A stretch of 64,000 nucleotides of DNA from Cunninghamella blakesleeana (GCA_017871115.1 JAFCIZ010000002.1:1881501-1945500); one strand, 5' to 3'. Shown: positions 46,570 through 59,990, counted from the first letter of the stretch. The notes: generated by a model from the letters alone, not told the origin. A program made the numbers and translations.

Positions 46570-48282
46570 CTACTTTCTAAGCGTTTTCGGAGACTCTCTT
46601 TGATTATAATAATATCCATCAATTTCTGATTGTAATTCTTTAACACGCTCGCTTTGTTGTTCTAATTCTTTATGAAGGCGATCGCGTTCACTTAAGAGCT
46701 AAAAAATATTAAAGGGTATATATATATATATATATATATAAATCAGATGAGTTCAACTTGAATACAAACGCTTATGTTATTATTTACTTATTATTTTATA
46801 TATACCTGTTGTTCCCAACTACGGAATCTCGCTTCTTCACTTTTAACCTGTTCTGTGAATCGTTTACGTAAAGCTTCTTCTTCTTCTTTAAACTTGGCAT
46901 TTTCACTAGGTTGAGAACTAGATATAAAATAAAAAAATAAAAAACAATATCCTCATAATCTATTAGTTTTATGTCATTCCTTTTTAAATTTATACATTTC
47001 CTAAGGTGAATATTTCTTTTTTTTTTTTTTCCCTCTTTTTTTTTGAACTATTTTATACTACATACCGAGGATCACCGAATTTTCTTGTTTCCATTTGAGA
47101 TTGGCGATAATTTTCATAATGGTTTTCTTCAGTAGTAGTAATTAAATCCAGCATATGAGTACGTACTAATAGGCTTCTTAATTTTCTAAAATCACAGTGT
47201 TCATCATTTTCGACTTCAGCTACACCCCAAGAATATTCACGCCCTTTCACTCTACGACCATCTGAAGTCATTACATCCTGAGTAGATCCAATGACAGCAA
47301 AAGGTAAAGCTTCCATAATATTCATATTACGTTTAGTAGTTGTTTCATCGTCACTATCGATTGGACAAGAATAAACTTGAATATTCTGTGCACTGATGAC
47401 ATCACGAATCTATTAAGGAGAAAGAAGAAGAGGATATAATAGTAATGATTATTATTATTATAATAATAAAAAAATAATAAAAAAAAGGAGAAAAGTGAGT
47501 GATAGATAATTATAATTATAAAAGAAAAAAAAATCTGAGTTTATATATATTTAAAAAAACTTTCTTAAATAGGAGGTTGGATTCATGCCTTACATTTTGT
47601 TTAAATTTAGCTAAATCTGCTGGAGTTAAAGTATCAGCTTTGGCTATGACAGGAATTAAATTGACTCTAGAACCTAGTCTTTTCATGACTTCAATATCCA
47701 AAGGAGATAAACTAAAAAAGAAAAATAGATAATAATATATTAATATATAAATAATATATAAATAATATATTTTATTTACGTGTGACCAGTTGGTTTAATA
47801 AAGTATAAACAAGCATGAACACGCATATCCATGACTCCTTTACGACAAGGTTGTTGCTCTTGACGCATATATTTTTCATGTTGATCATCCAAAAAGTCAA
47901 CAATAGGGATCCATCCATGTCTATTATTCACATAGTCCCCAAATCCAGGTGTATCAATAATAGTTAATTTGACTTTAAACATTTTTTCTTCTAATTCCGC
48001 TTTAGTGATTTGAATTTGTACAGTCTTGGAAGGGGTTTGTTTCAATCTTCTTTTAGTCAAGTTCTTAGGTTCTTTAATAGTTGTAGTAAATAAAGTATTT
48101 ACAAACGTCGTTTTCCCAACACCTGATTCACCACATACCATGATTGTAAAATTGGCACCATTCTTGGCCACTATTTTATGTCGTTGATTAGGTAGATTAG
48201 CAATTCCTGTTCCAGACGATGTAATGGGTACTGGAGGTGGTGCTGGTGGTGCAATTTCTACAGGTGATACAACACTTGTCAT
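46570..48282 (-). CDS. CDC12: Septin, Cdc12 group
   Basis: Filament-forming GTP-binding protein of septa and hyphal cortex. Five exons give 401 aa: 48282-47780, 47711-47594, 47409-47066, 46917-46806, 46698-46570. A short Pro-rich N terminus is followed by GIANLPNQRHKIV, the polybasic/septin entry typical of Cdc12, then GESGVGKT (51-58), DTPGFGD (110-116) and AKAD (191-194). The septin unique element with HCDFRKLRSLLVRTHMLDLI follows, and a C-terminal coiled coil (about 330-395, E/Q/R-rich). Length and order match yeast Cdc12 (407). The last intron separates the coiled coil into two exons. A neighbouring septin group cannot be wholly excluded without alignment. Confidence 0.93.
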
Positions 48283-49006
48283 AATGATATAGATTGAATT
48301 ATATATATTTATATATAATAATGATAATAAAAAAAAAAAAAATAGAAAAAGAAAAAGAAAAAAAAAAAAAAGAGAGAGGGGATTAAAAATAAAAATCAAG
48401 AAAAAAAATCAATTTTTTTTTATTTTATTTTTTTTAAGGGGAAAAGAGGAGTGTGATGCTTTTTATTTTTATTTTTAAGAAAGGGGATAAAAGGGTTTCT
48501 TTTTTACTACGTTCTCCTTATTAAATCAACTACCTACCTTTTTTTCCAACCTTCTTCTCCTTTTCATGATATAAGTTATGATCATGAACAGAAATTTATA
48601 TGCAGGTGATTAAAATACATAATAGTTTATATATAAGGTATAATATAGCATATAGTCTATATAAAATGGAATACAGCTTATAGTTTATATACGTATGTAT
48701 ATACCCTTTAAATAGTATGTATTTGTATTAGTACATAATTTTATTAACCAAAGGAAATTCTTTATCAGCTAAAGCAAAGTATGTAAACTAGACCTAAACT
48801 TTTTTATTTTATATTTATGCAAACGTTAATCTTTTTTTTTTTTTTTTTTAAATCACAAATATGTACTGTATTTTTTAATAAGTTGTATATATTGATTTAT
48901 TTATTTATTATTATTTTATAAAAAAATTAGACACTCTCGGTAATAAAGAATCAATCTATATTACTATTATTATATTTATGTTAGTTCATTAATAAAAAAG
49001 GGATTT

Positions 49007-49038
<32 letters not shown>

Positions 49039-49265
49039 GACTCTATCCTTTTTTACATAAATTTATATGTATTAAAAAATAAGCAACAAAGAATGAACAT
49101 TTTTACAAGTCTACTACCAAGTATCGTCTTTTATATATATATATTCTCTAATATTGATTAACTCACTTTATACAAAAATAAAAAATATAATTGAAACAAA
49201 AAATAAATTTATTTATTTATTTTTTAACGAATAAACTAAAAGATTATTTGAAAAAATAATTCTTT
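48283..49265. other. Intergenic: septin promoter / INO1 3' flank
   Basis: 983 nt with an A/T-rich leader upstream of the septin ATG and a complementary poly-T/poly-A pair near 49003-49039. No gene is visible. Confidence 0.45.
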
Positions 49266-50953
49266 TTAATGCCAGATCTTGTGTTCCAAACCCATATCAT
49301 TGTTGGGAGCCAAACCAACACAAGCTCTGAAAAGATTTTCAATAGCGGTACGTTGTCTACCTAAAGCATTAACTACGGGAGTATTGGGAGCAACCATAGG
49401 AGCCTTAAGCATATAACTCAAGATGGATAAGACACTATGGAATCCACTGAATTTAGTCATTTCCCCAGTCTTGTATTGAATACGAGTTAATAATTCAGCC
49501 ATGACTACCAAATCAATAATAAGAGGAGAAGCCAAGAATGAATCTTCACAAACGTTATAAAGAGAAATAGATTGACGACCACCCATAAAGATATCGCATT
49601 CATATTCATCCAAGGCACGTTTGGAGTCGCCAACGGAGGGGACGTATTTAATAACTACAGTATGATCAGGGTGTTCACCAGGTTTGTATAAAATATCATT
49701 GGCAGCAACCATATCATCGACCACGGTAGATTTAGAAATTTCTTTGGATCGGAATTGTTTATGAGATGATAAATTCTTACCGTCATTATTACCCAAGTGG
49801 TTATAGGAAGTAATGGCTACAGGTTTGATACCAGCATTAACCAAGAAATCAACAATAGCAGATTTGAATTTGGTTTGACCAGATTTGAAATCATCACCAC
49901 CAATAAAAGCACGTTCACGTTCAGCTAATTGAATAAGACCAGGAACAAAGGTGTTTTGAGGAGAACCATTAATGAAAGGAACACCTTCTTCAATACAAGC
50001 TAAGGCAAAGATAGAGGAAGGAGCAATTTCTTCGTGAGAGTTTTCAACAGCAGCCAAGAAATTTTCGGCAGTATCATTGACACCATCAATTAATTCAGCA
50101 TAACGTTCAGTATTGGCAGTCCATACCACAACAATTTTGTCTAATCCGTTCTTAGCCTTGAAATCACGAATATCTTTACGAATTTGATCAGCATGAGCAC
50201 GTTTGTTATTGCCAGGAATTAAATTATCGGCACGGTCAGATTGGTTAGCAGCAATGAAATCAGGGTAATAGATAGATGGTAAAGGTGTCATCTTGGCCAT
50301 TTCATCACGAACTTGACGTTGAAGATCATATTCCAAGACTTGAGCACGTTCCATAGATTCAGCCATATTCTTACCAGAAATATCCCATCCACCAATAACT
50401 AAATCAGAAGGATTGACCATAGGTAACATTTCATGAAGTGGGACATAAATATCATTACCGTTTTGATCTACACCAAGACGAACAGTAGAAGCTTGAGTGA
50501 CGGATCCCCAGTAATTAGGTTCATGAACACCATTCTTGGTGCGCCAGGTGATTTTGTTCTTGTTGGCAAGAATAGATGCAGTTAAAGTAGTACCATTATT
50601 ACCACCAAGACCAACCATCATCAAACTATATATATAACCATATTGATTAATATTCCTATTCACCCTTACTTATACACTCTCTTTTATCGTTTTTATTTTA
50701 TTAAAAAAAAAAAAAAAACTTACCCAACACGAGGGACTTGACGTTCGGTTTTGAAGTGATAAACTTGTTCAACAGGTTCAACAACAAAAGACCCATCAGC
50801 TTGTTTATTGACAAGGGTGTTGGCATAAACGTACTTGGATATGATATGAGAATTAGTGTATTCAACATTAGGAGAGTTAACTTTGAAAAGAGAAGGAGAA
50901 GCAGTAGAATCAGCAACAGTAGTAGAGTAATCAGCAGCGTGAGGAGGAGCCAT
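49266..50953 (-). CDS. INO1: Myo-inositol-1-phosphate synthase
   Basis: It converts glucose 6-phosphate to inositol 1-phosphate using NAD, the committed step of inositol and phosphatidylinositol synthesis. Two exons give 529 aa: 50953-50724 and 50625-49266. The NAD-binding GLGGNNGTT motif begins at residue 82, just after the intron. Other signatures are [47 protein letters not shown] and the C-terminal [20 protein letters not shown]. Length matches yeast Ino1 (533). The coding sequence is noticeably less AT-rich than its neighbours, suggesting high expression. A likely 5' leader intron lies upstream (51102-51253). Confidence 0.98.
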
Positions 50954-51183
50954 TTTTTGTTTTTTTTTGTTTTAAAATAAGAGAAAAGAGCCTAACAGAG
51001 AGTTTAAGTTGATAATTGATTTAGAATTCTTTTTTGGGACGATCACTACACCGCTTGAAGCCTCTATGTGGGTTGTGATTCGAAGATAATAAGTTTGCGA
51101 ACTATTAAGAAATATAGGATGGAAATAAAAAAAAAATGACAGTTTAGAAATGAAAAGCATTATAAAATAACAATATTAATACT

Positions 51184-51221
<38 letters not shown>

Positions 51222-51829
51222 TGTATGTAATCTATTCTTTATTAGAAACTTACCGTTCTTGTAATTTATTAAATTAGGAGCTGACTAAATTAGTAGCGCC
51301 TAATGTATAAGTAAAGTTAAGAAAGTAAAAAAAAAGTAAAGAGAAGAAAGGAAAAGAGAAAAAATAAAAACAACAAAGAAAATTTAAAAATTTAAAACTT
51401 TATACTGTTAAAAAATAAAAATAAAAAAATTACGGAGGCTAAAAAATGATATGTGAAATCATCCCATTGGTGGGAGAACTTTCTGTCTATTAATCCGTAT
51501 AAAAAGCGATAACCCAACAAATAACTTGATATTAGTTATCATATGATTATAAATAAAAAAAAAGCTTAATTTTATATTTTATATATTAATAGGCTTTGCG
51601 TTCTTTTTATACTGAAATGGGCATAATAAAAATAATAATAATACTAATAAATAGAATAGAAATATATATAGATATAGATATATAGGGATAAAAATAAGAC
51701 AAATAATAATAATAGTAGTAATGCTAATATATAAAATGCATTTTTTAAAAAATAAATATAATACTGACTATGAATATAATTTATAATAATATATAAATAA
51801 GGTTAATGATAAAATAAATAAAAACGAAT
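50954..51829 (-). promoter_or_regulatory. INO1 upstream region with possible leader intron and UAS-INO-like site
   Basis: A minus-strand donor (GTAAGT at 51253) and an acceptor after TTAAT (AG at 51102-51103) frame a possible 152-nt 5' leader intron containing a (TA)n run. The segment 51000-51101 is G/C-richer than usual, as expected for transcribed leader. Farther upstream TATGTGAAAT (51450-51459, plus strand) differs at one base from the yeast inositol element CATGTGAAAT, and a CCAAT (minus strand, 51466-51470) sits beside it. The left part also serves as 3' flank of the Whi3-like gene. All regulatory assignments are inference. Confidence 0.35.
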
Positions 51830-54040
51830 TTATGAAAATGAAGGGTCAAAAGTAAGGCTGTCCCGATGATAAGGTAGCAAAAATAAACTGTTTGTTAAGG
51901 ATGCATTGCAACTTGTGTTGGTGATAGAATTCTGTCGAACACCCTATAAAATAAATATATAAATATGTAAATATATGTCAAAAAAAAAAAAAAAAAAAAA
52001 AAAATTATAGTTATTATCAAATGAAAAAAATTGCAAAATTAAATGAGTGATGGTAAGTGATGATGGCACGTTCCCCTAATTTCTAATCGGTTACCCCAAT
52101 TATTTTTTTTATTTTATTTACCCCGCAATATAAATTATCATTTATGTCACACGCCATACCAAAAAACTTCATCCATCATCGTCCCTTATATAACTTGTTT
52201 TTTTTTTAAATTTTTATAAACTTACCAAAGGATTTTTACTAAAAGATAAACGAATGCCACCTTTAACCGAATTACTTAGAGGATTGCCATATAAATCTTG
52301 TAAAGCTTGAGAAGCGCAATAAATATCTTCAAATTCAACAAAACACATGGGTCCATTAGATTTTTGTCTAAACGATAATCGTTTATAACCAATACATTTT
52401 GAAAATAATTGTTTTAATTCTTCTTCATTGGTATTGGGAGGTAAATTGCCTACATATAAAGTATTGCATGGTGGATTTTGATCAACGGGGTTCAAATTGC
52501 CAACCATTGATGCAAAACTTTGATAACTATTAGGTGATAACAATCCTGGTGATAAGGGACCATTGCTTGATATAATACTTGTTGGGGAGGTTGATATTGG
52601 TGTATTGTTATTATTGTTATTGTTATTATTACTATTACTATTATTATTATTACTATTGTTATGAATATTATTACTATTATTATGAGAATGAATATGATTA
52701 TGATTATTTAATGAGGATGATGTATTGATGGTTAGATTTCCAAAATTGGTATCAAGTGATTGATGTTGATTATGCAATGAAGGATGTTGTTGTTGTAATG
52801 CTTGCTGTTGTTGCTGTGAATGTGATGATGCTAAATTGATTGAGTTTGTTGTTGAAATGTTATTATTATTATCATTATTATTATTATTATTAGTAGTAGT
52901 AGTAATATTGGTTGTAAAAGTAGGAAGAGATGAAGGATGATGATCCATTAAATTAAAATAAGATCCATTATTAGGGGAATTTAAACCATCGGGTGATTGT
53001 ATGGCTTCAAAAATATTATTTGATGAAAAACGATGATTTGAATTAAATGCATTTCTTGAATTTATATTAATAGAATTGGAAGAAGTATTAGTAGTATTGG
53101 TCGTATTGATAGGTAAAATAGAAGTATTCCCATGATGAGTAAACATATCTGAATAAATATCAGGTGATGTAGGATCAGAAGCTGGTACTGAATGAAATGC
53201 TTCATAAATAGATGAATGAAGAGGTCCAAGAGGACGTTTTGTTGTAGATGATGAAGTTGTTGTTATTGTATTTAATTGTTGGGAATCAATGATTGGGTTT
53301 GGTTGTACTTGATGTTGTTGCTGTGAAGGTGGTAGAGGTGGAGGAGGTAATATTAATAAAGATTGTTGCTGTTGATTAGGTTGAAAAATATCATTAGATA
53401 GTCCTCGTTTAGTATGCAAATTTTTTTTGGCCATTTCTGCTTTAAGAACTGAACCTTTATCAGCGTCTACTTTTCTTCCACTAATGATATCTCTAGCTTC
53501 TATAGCTTCTTGTCTGGTACGAAATTTTGCAAAGCCAATCTATTAAAAAAGAAAATATAATATAATACAATAATGGTAAAAATAGTTATTAATATAAAGG
53601 TCATATTTAGTTTTTATTATATATATATATATATTTATTTATTTTTAATTATATATTTGTTTTTATTTATTTGAATTACATACCGTTTGTTTTTTGTTAT
53701 TGTTATTATTACTTGACGTTGTATCTTCTTCATTTTCTTTATTTGGTATTTTTAATGTAGCAGCTTCAAAACCAGGACAAAAAGTAAACATATTTTGAAA
53801 TTCACGTTCTTGCATATCTTCAGGAAACCCAACAACAAAAATAGTTGATATTTCTTCAGTAAAGTTGTTCATATTATTATTTGTTGTAGAAGATGTAGCT
53901 GTAATTGTTGTATTAGTATTAGTAGTGTGAATATAGGGTGGTGGTGGTAATAATTGTGAAGATACTGGAATATTAAGAGGTGCTGAAGGAAGTAACCGTT
54001 CATATGCTCCAGTTGGTGGAATAGAACCTACTGTAGACAT
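51830..54040 (-). CDS. Whi3/Scw1-type RRM RNA-binding protein
   Basis: Three exons give 594 aa: 54040-53684, 53539-52226, 51943-51830. The first RRM (about 66-160) spans the exon 1/2 junction ([22 protein letters not shown]). A long disordered middle is packed with Gln, Asn, Ser and Thr runs, prion-like in composition. The second RRM (about 478-557) has [34 protein letters not shown] and [12 protein letters not shown], the signature of the Whi3/Scw1 family, and GVRQ follows on the last exon as in that family. Family members bind mRNAs and condense to control cell cycle, polarity and wall integrity. If the last intron were retained, the protein would stop three codons after NPL. Confidence 0.92.
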
Positions 54041-54889
54041 AGTATTCTTTTATTTAATAGATGCAACTATATATAATATATATATATATATATATAAGTA
54101 TTTAAGAATTAAAATAGATAATGAAGATAACAAATATTATGTAAATGATAATAAGTTGTATGAGTTTATATAAAAACAAAAAATAAAAAAAAAATGAGAA
54201 TGAAGAGAAAAAAATAAAATAAAAAAATTGAGGAAAAAGAGGGTTTTTTTAAAAAAAAAGAAAGAAAATTAAAAAAATAGGGAAGAAAATAATAAGAAAA
54301 GGGAGGCAGAAAAAAAGCTTATTTAATGGTACTTTTTCAAAAAATGAAAAAGAGAGTGATAATAATACGTCACTAATATATATATATATATATATATAAA
54401 TATTTTGTTACACCTATGGTTTTTTTAATACTAAGTACTCTTTTTTTTTCCCCTTATTTTTTTTAAATGATAATAAAACAGTTTATAATATCTCTCTTTT
54501 TTGTGTGGCATCACCTGCTTTATAACCTTTCACACGTACTTTGATTGGATAATATCCAAACAATGCGATTTCTCCCGAAATGTGCCCTGAGGTTTTTCAA
54601 TACAATAACTTTTCCCTTTTTCATTTTTTCCCATTCATTATTATTATTTAAACAACGAAAAAAAAAAAAAAAAAAGATCGGCATTGATGATATTAATATT
54701 AAATAGTCATTTTAATTATTATTATTATTATTATATTATTATTATTATTATTATTATTATATTATAGCTTTTTTATATTTTTATATATATAAAGGAGCAA
54801 TACCACTCTCCTTGATAAAAAAAAGTTGATTTTATAAATTACTTTCCATATATTATTTTATAATCAGCTATTTTATTTTATTTTTCATT
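54041..54889. promoter_or_regulatory. Upstream region of the Whi3-like gene
   Basis: Holds the Whi3-like promoter and the transporter 3' flank. A 15-nt palindrome TTGGATA-A-TATCCAA (54545-54559), which includes a CCAAT box on the minus strand, lies in a G/C-richer patch (54505-54600). (TA)n at about 54379-54397 and (ATT)n at about 54717-54764. No gene is visible. Confidence 0.4.
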
Positions 54890-56162
54890 TTATAAATGAT
54901 CAATAATAGTTACATAAATAATTGGTATGCTAACAATAACTAAACCACATGCTATAATAAAATGACTCCAATCAAGGTGGATCAATTTATTTTCTAAAAG
55001 CGGTTTTCCTTCTTCATCATTTGATCTAATAAATAATCGGATAAAAACGATACCTGGTAAAAAAAAGCCTAAATATATACATGAAATAAAAAATAAAATA
55101 AAATTAAAAATGATCTTCATTAAATTACATCTATATCTATCTATATAATTTTTTTTTTATTAATATTAATATATGCAGATCATTTATTTACCTAATATCA
55201 TTGTCGAAAAACCACCAATGATATCTACAACACTTCCTAAAGAAGTCAAAGTAGCACCAAAGTATAAGGTAGGTATAAATAATAAAAATGTAATAATGCG
55301 ATGTTCTTTATCTGAGGCTATTCGACCATTGGTATTCTTTTCAAGCAATGTTTCAAGACTATCTCTACAAGGGTAAGAAGTTAAACTTAAAAAATAAAAA
55401 AGAGAAAGAAATATAAAATTAGAAACTTTATTTATTTATTTTATCGCCCATTCTTACTTTTTTCCACATGGTTATATATATTTTATATACTAACTTACGG
55501 AATGGTCAAGGACATAAATAAACCCAATGCTAAACGAACAACATTGATAGCTGTATCATCTTCAGGGAAATTTAATAAAACATTAGCTTGGACATGTTTT
55601 CCAAAACAGATATACCCCATTGTAGCAAAAAGGAAATTTAATAAATAGCTGATACTGGTGGATAAACTACTAATCAATAGCCAGCTCGATGTCTTTTGAT
55701 TTTCAGTACTTAGGTAAATACCAAATACATTTTGTGAGCAACCAAAAGATAAAGCCATAATAGCAACACCTTTAATTGTATTCATGGAGAATGGTTCTAT
55801 TTCTAATTCAAGTTGATTGAATGGCGGTAAATAAACGGGAAGTCGGATCATGACGCCAATAATCATTAATGGTATAATTAAGACTGAAACGGTAGACCAA
55901 TTAGCTAATTTGGAGGGTGATCTTGATGAACTAAGTGGAAGGCACTAACGTGATTTGATAGTAGTAATAATAATAGTAATAAAAAAAATGAATGGTAATG
56001 GTTAGTGAAATGTATATATGAAAGAAAACGGTATAATTTTAAACATAATGTATTTAATTTTACAATCAAAAGACCAAATGCAGTGACAACCAGCTGTCTA
56101 TTACTTAACCAGGTAATCTGAGGTATATAATGATGGAATAACATAGGTAAGGTATCACCTAG

Positions 56163-56209
<47 letters not shown>

Positions 56210-56740
56210 ATAAAATATAAAGTATAAAGTATAAATAAATCGGTCCATTTGTTATTATTATTTAATATATATATACGACTTACTGATATAATACGAGATG
56301 GCTGTAATTGTAGTATGAAAAATTAAAACAAGATTACATAGTTTATATCCATGAGATCCAAGTAAAATTTCACAAAGTTCTCCAAGGCTATATCGGTTTG
56401 ATTTGATACCACATATAACTGTAAGATGCATAGCCATGCATGTCAAATAAGCAATGAGAATGGAACAAATAATACCAACCCAAAATCCACAAAGATGTAA
56501 AGCCAATGGAAGACATACAATCCCAGTTCCCATTTGTGCATTAGTTAAATTCATGGTTGATCCACTAATACTTGATGTGCCATAGCCAGGTAAAGTGGAT
56601 TGTAAAGATTCGATATCCGTTTCCATAATTGTAAGCGTGGGACAAACCGTCAAACTTGGTGTAGGACCTAGATCATCAATATCACCATCGTTGTTGTAGG
56701 CTTCTAAAGTAACTTTATTTATATTTCTAGATTTACTCAT
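54890..56740 (-). CDS. Amino-acid transporter, AAAP/AVT type
   Basis: Multi-pass transporter of the amino acid/auxin permease family (vacuolar AVT and SLC36/38 relatives). Five exons give 458 aa: 56740-56284, 56164-56064, 55944-55499, 55385-55192, 55068-54890. A soluble N terminus (about 1-60, acidic) leads into NLTNAQMGTGIVCLPLALHLCGF, the conserved first helix, followed by about ten further hydrophobic segments including KGVAIMALSFGCSQNVFGIYLS and MGYICFGKHVQANVLLNFP. The gene was started at 56740; the frame stays open upstream, but that part is lysine/phenylalanine-rich non-coding sequence. The intron before exon 4 ends in AAG. A vacuolar location is likely by family but not shown here. 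Confidence 0.88.
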
Positions 56741-57934
56741 AATAATAATATAAATAGATTTAAATGAATGGGGAATAAAATATAAATAAATCAAAATAAA
56801 TATAAATAAAAGAGAAAAAAGTAAGAAAAAAGAAAGAAAAAGGAAAATGAAAAAAATAAAATCAAATATAAATAAAATTTCTTTTTTCTTTTTGCGGTGT
56901 TTCTTTTTCATCTGTTTGGTAAATATTTTCTTTTTCTTTTCAATGATTGTAACAAATAATATAAAGCAACAATAATTTCCTTTTTTTGTATTCCCCTTAC
57001 CTTGGCTTTTATATTTCCTCACGATCTTTAATGCTTATCATTTTTTATATAAAAAATAATCTGGAATTTGATATAATAATAACAGCAACAACATTAATAA
57101 AAAGATGGCGATGAATTAAAAAAATAAAAAAACATCTATGTTCCTCTTTTTTTTGTGTTTTATATAAATATATAAATACCTATTTATTTACCTTTTAGCT
57201 CCTCTTGAATGTTGTACGTATTGATGAGATGATTTAAAAAAAAGATATTAAAATTATTTTTATTGACTTTGAACTTAACCGACTAATCGTATTAAAAAAG
57301 ATGAAACATCAATTGATATCAATCATTTTGTAAACAAAAACAATTTTTATATACAAAGGTTCAAATTAAAAAGAATCTATAAAAAAAGAAAATAACCGCA
57401 AACTGAGTTTTAAATATGCTACATAAATGATAATTATTCTGTTATCTTTTTCTATTAATTCTTATTACCTTGAATACATATATATATAATAGTCGCGATA
57501 TTAGTAATGATCTTCATATAATAACAGTAATGAATATAGTAGTAGATATAGTAATGGTGGTGGTATATTTCAATAAATATAAAATAAATTGCTTTTTTTT
57601 AATACAAGATACCAATAAAAAAAATGTTTATATGCAAAATGGATTTTAGTGAACAAAATGGATTTAGTGAATTTAGTATTTTTAATGGAAAGTATAAAGA
57701 TGCATTTGTTAAAATAATTCATTATATAGCATTGGCATTATTCATTTTAAAAAATAAAAATATATAATAAGGAAAAGTACATACTTTATATTTTTATTTT
57801 TTTTTTTAAAAAAAGAATAAACTATTTTAAAAAAAAAAACCATTTTAAATTTTTTTTAAATTGACGCCCGCCCATTCTTTTTTTTTTTTAACTCCCCTAC
57901 TTTTTTCTTCATTTTTTTTTAGATAAATACTGTT
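56741..57934. promoter_or_regulatory. Divergent promoter (transporter / arginyl-tRNA synthetase)
   Basis: 1.19 kb between divergent starts with no supported gene. GACGCCCGCCC (about 57863-57873) is a rare GC-rich patch, placed about 60 nt ahead of the synthetase ATG and next to T-runs, and is a plausible core-promoter element. Confidence 0.4.
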
Positions 57935-58568
57935 ATGAATACAGCCCAACTGTTTCGTCAAGCTATTGCGAAACAGCTATCTATAAAAACATCATGTACT
58001 GAAGCTCATGCTTTAAAGTTACTTGGTATACCTAAGGTGTCCAACCATGGTCAATTTAGTATACCTATTCCAAGACTTTTACCTCAAGAATCAAATGCAA
58101 ATTTAACTTGTCAAACTATTGTTTCAAAGGTATGTATATATAATGTTATTTTTATTTTTATTTATATTTTTATATATATTAAAATAATAGCTTTCATTTT
58201 TTTTTTTTTTTTTCTTGTTTATAAATTAGATAGAACCTAATGAATGGATATCAAAAGTTACAGCCAAAGGGCCATTTTTACACTTTGATATAAACCTGTC
58301 TAAATATATACAAAATACTTTACAACAAGTTCATACACAAGGAAAACGATATGGAACAAAAAATAAAGATACGTTTAAAACATCACCACCACCAACCGTT
58401 GTTATTGATTATAGCTCACCTAATATTGCCAAACCTTTTCATGCTGGTCATTTAAGAAGTACAATATTAGGTAGTTTTATTAAACGTTCTCATGAAGCTT
58501 TGGGATATCGTGTCATAGGGATTAATTATCTTGGAGACTGGGGAAAACAATATGGTAAAATATATTGA

Positions 58569-58605
<37 letters not shown>

Positions 58606-59990
58606 GTTTGTTTTAAGATAGATGTAAATAATAAAAAACAATGAGCAGAGGACAAAGAAAAATTGAGTTAATTATGTATATATATTTCTCTTCATTTATT
58701 TTAGGTTTACTTGCTGTTGGTTATGAAAAATATGGCGTAGAAGAAAAATTAATGAAAGATCCTATTCATCACTTATATGAAATCTATGTTGCCATCAATA
58801 AAGAAGCATGCATGGATAATGAAATTGACAAAATGGCCAATGATTATTTTAAACGAATGGAACAGGGAGATCAAGAAGCTTTAACACAATGGAAACGATT
58901 TCGTGATCTCAGCATTACAAGTTATCAAACCATTTATCAACGATTAAATATTCATTTTGAAGAATATTCTGGAGAATCCCAAACAGAAAAATATATTCAG
59001 CAAGTGTATGATGTATTGGAAGCCAAACAACTTTTAAAAAAGAAAGTGGATGAAAATGGGACATGGTGGTGGATTGATTTAGAACCATATGGATTAGGGA
59101 AACCTGTCATTAGAAGGGCGGATGGGACAACATTATATATAACACGTGACATAGCTAGTTTAATGTTACGATCAGAAAAATATGCCTTTGATAAAGCCAT
59201 TTATGTTGTGGGGACAGAGCAAAGTTTACATTTACAACAATTATTCAAAATTTGGGAACTAATTCATGATCAACAGCAAGAATTGCATCATGCTAATTTT
59301 GGTCGAATCCAAGGCATGTCAACAAGAAAAGGAACAGTGGTTTTTCTTCAAGATATTTTAGATACTGCTAAAGAAAAAATGATGGAAAATATGAAACAGG
59401 ATGACCAAAAATACAAAGAATTAATGGATTATGGAATTCAAAAAAAGATGAATGATGAAGAAGAATGCCAATTAAAAGGAACTGAAGCTGTGGAATATGT
59501 AGCTGATCAATTAGGAACCTCTGCAGTGATTATACAAGATATGATTGCAAAAAGAATTAAAAATTATACTTTTTCATGGGAAAGAATGATTTCTTCTCGT
59601 GGTTATACTGGCGTTTATCTTCAATTTACTTATGCTCGATTATGTGGGATTGAACGAAATAACGTACATCTTCTTCAACATCAAAATCATAATCAACCAA
59701 TCAATTCGAAGTTACTCTTACAGTCCAAAGAAGCCATCGATTTAGTTTTAACCATTTCTCAATACCCTGATATCCTTCAACAATCATGTGATGCCATGGA
59801 GCCCTGTACTTTGGTTCAATATTTATTTAAATTAAGCCATAGTATTAGTCAAGCAGTTTCTACTTTACGTGTAAAAGATGTATCTGATATAGAATTAGCT
59901 ACTTCTAGAATGATTTTATTTTCTGCTGCCAAAATCACTTTGGCCAATGGTTTATCAGTTTTAGGAATAGATCCACTTGAACGTATATAG
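57935..59990 (+). CDS. Arginyl-tRNA synthetase (class I)
   Basis: It charges tRNA-Arg with arginine. Three exons give 601 aa: 57935-58129, 58230-58554, 58705-59990. The ArgRS N-terminal additional domain covers about 1-115. The catalytic Rossmann fold has HAGH (136-139, the HIGH motif) within [16 protein letters not shown]. The [17 protein letters not shown] region follows as [15 protein letters not shown], then [12 protein letters not shown], the degenerate KMSKS loop typical of eukaryotic ArgRS. A helical anticodon-binding domain occupies the C terminus, which ends ..[10 protein letters not shown], as in the family. Yeast cytosolic ArgRS has 607 aa. No clear mitochondrial presequence is visible. 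Intron 2 carries a long (TA)n (58570-58600). Confidence 0.97.

Noticed and set aside
56741..57022. N-terminal extension of the transporter to 57022
   Set aside because: The stretch is a lysine/phenylalanine/isoleucine string typical of A/T-rich leader; MSKSRN at 56740 is followed by a normal acidic N terminus.
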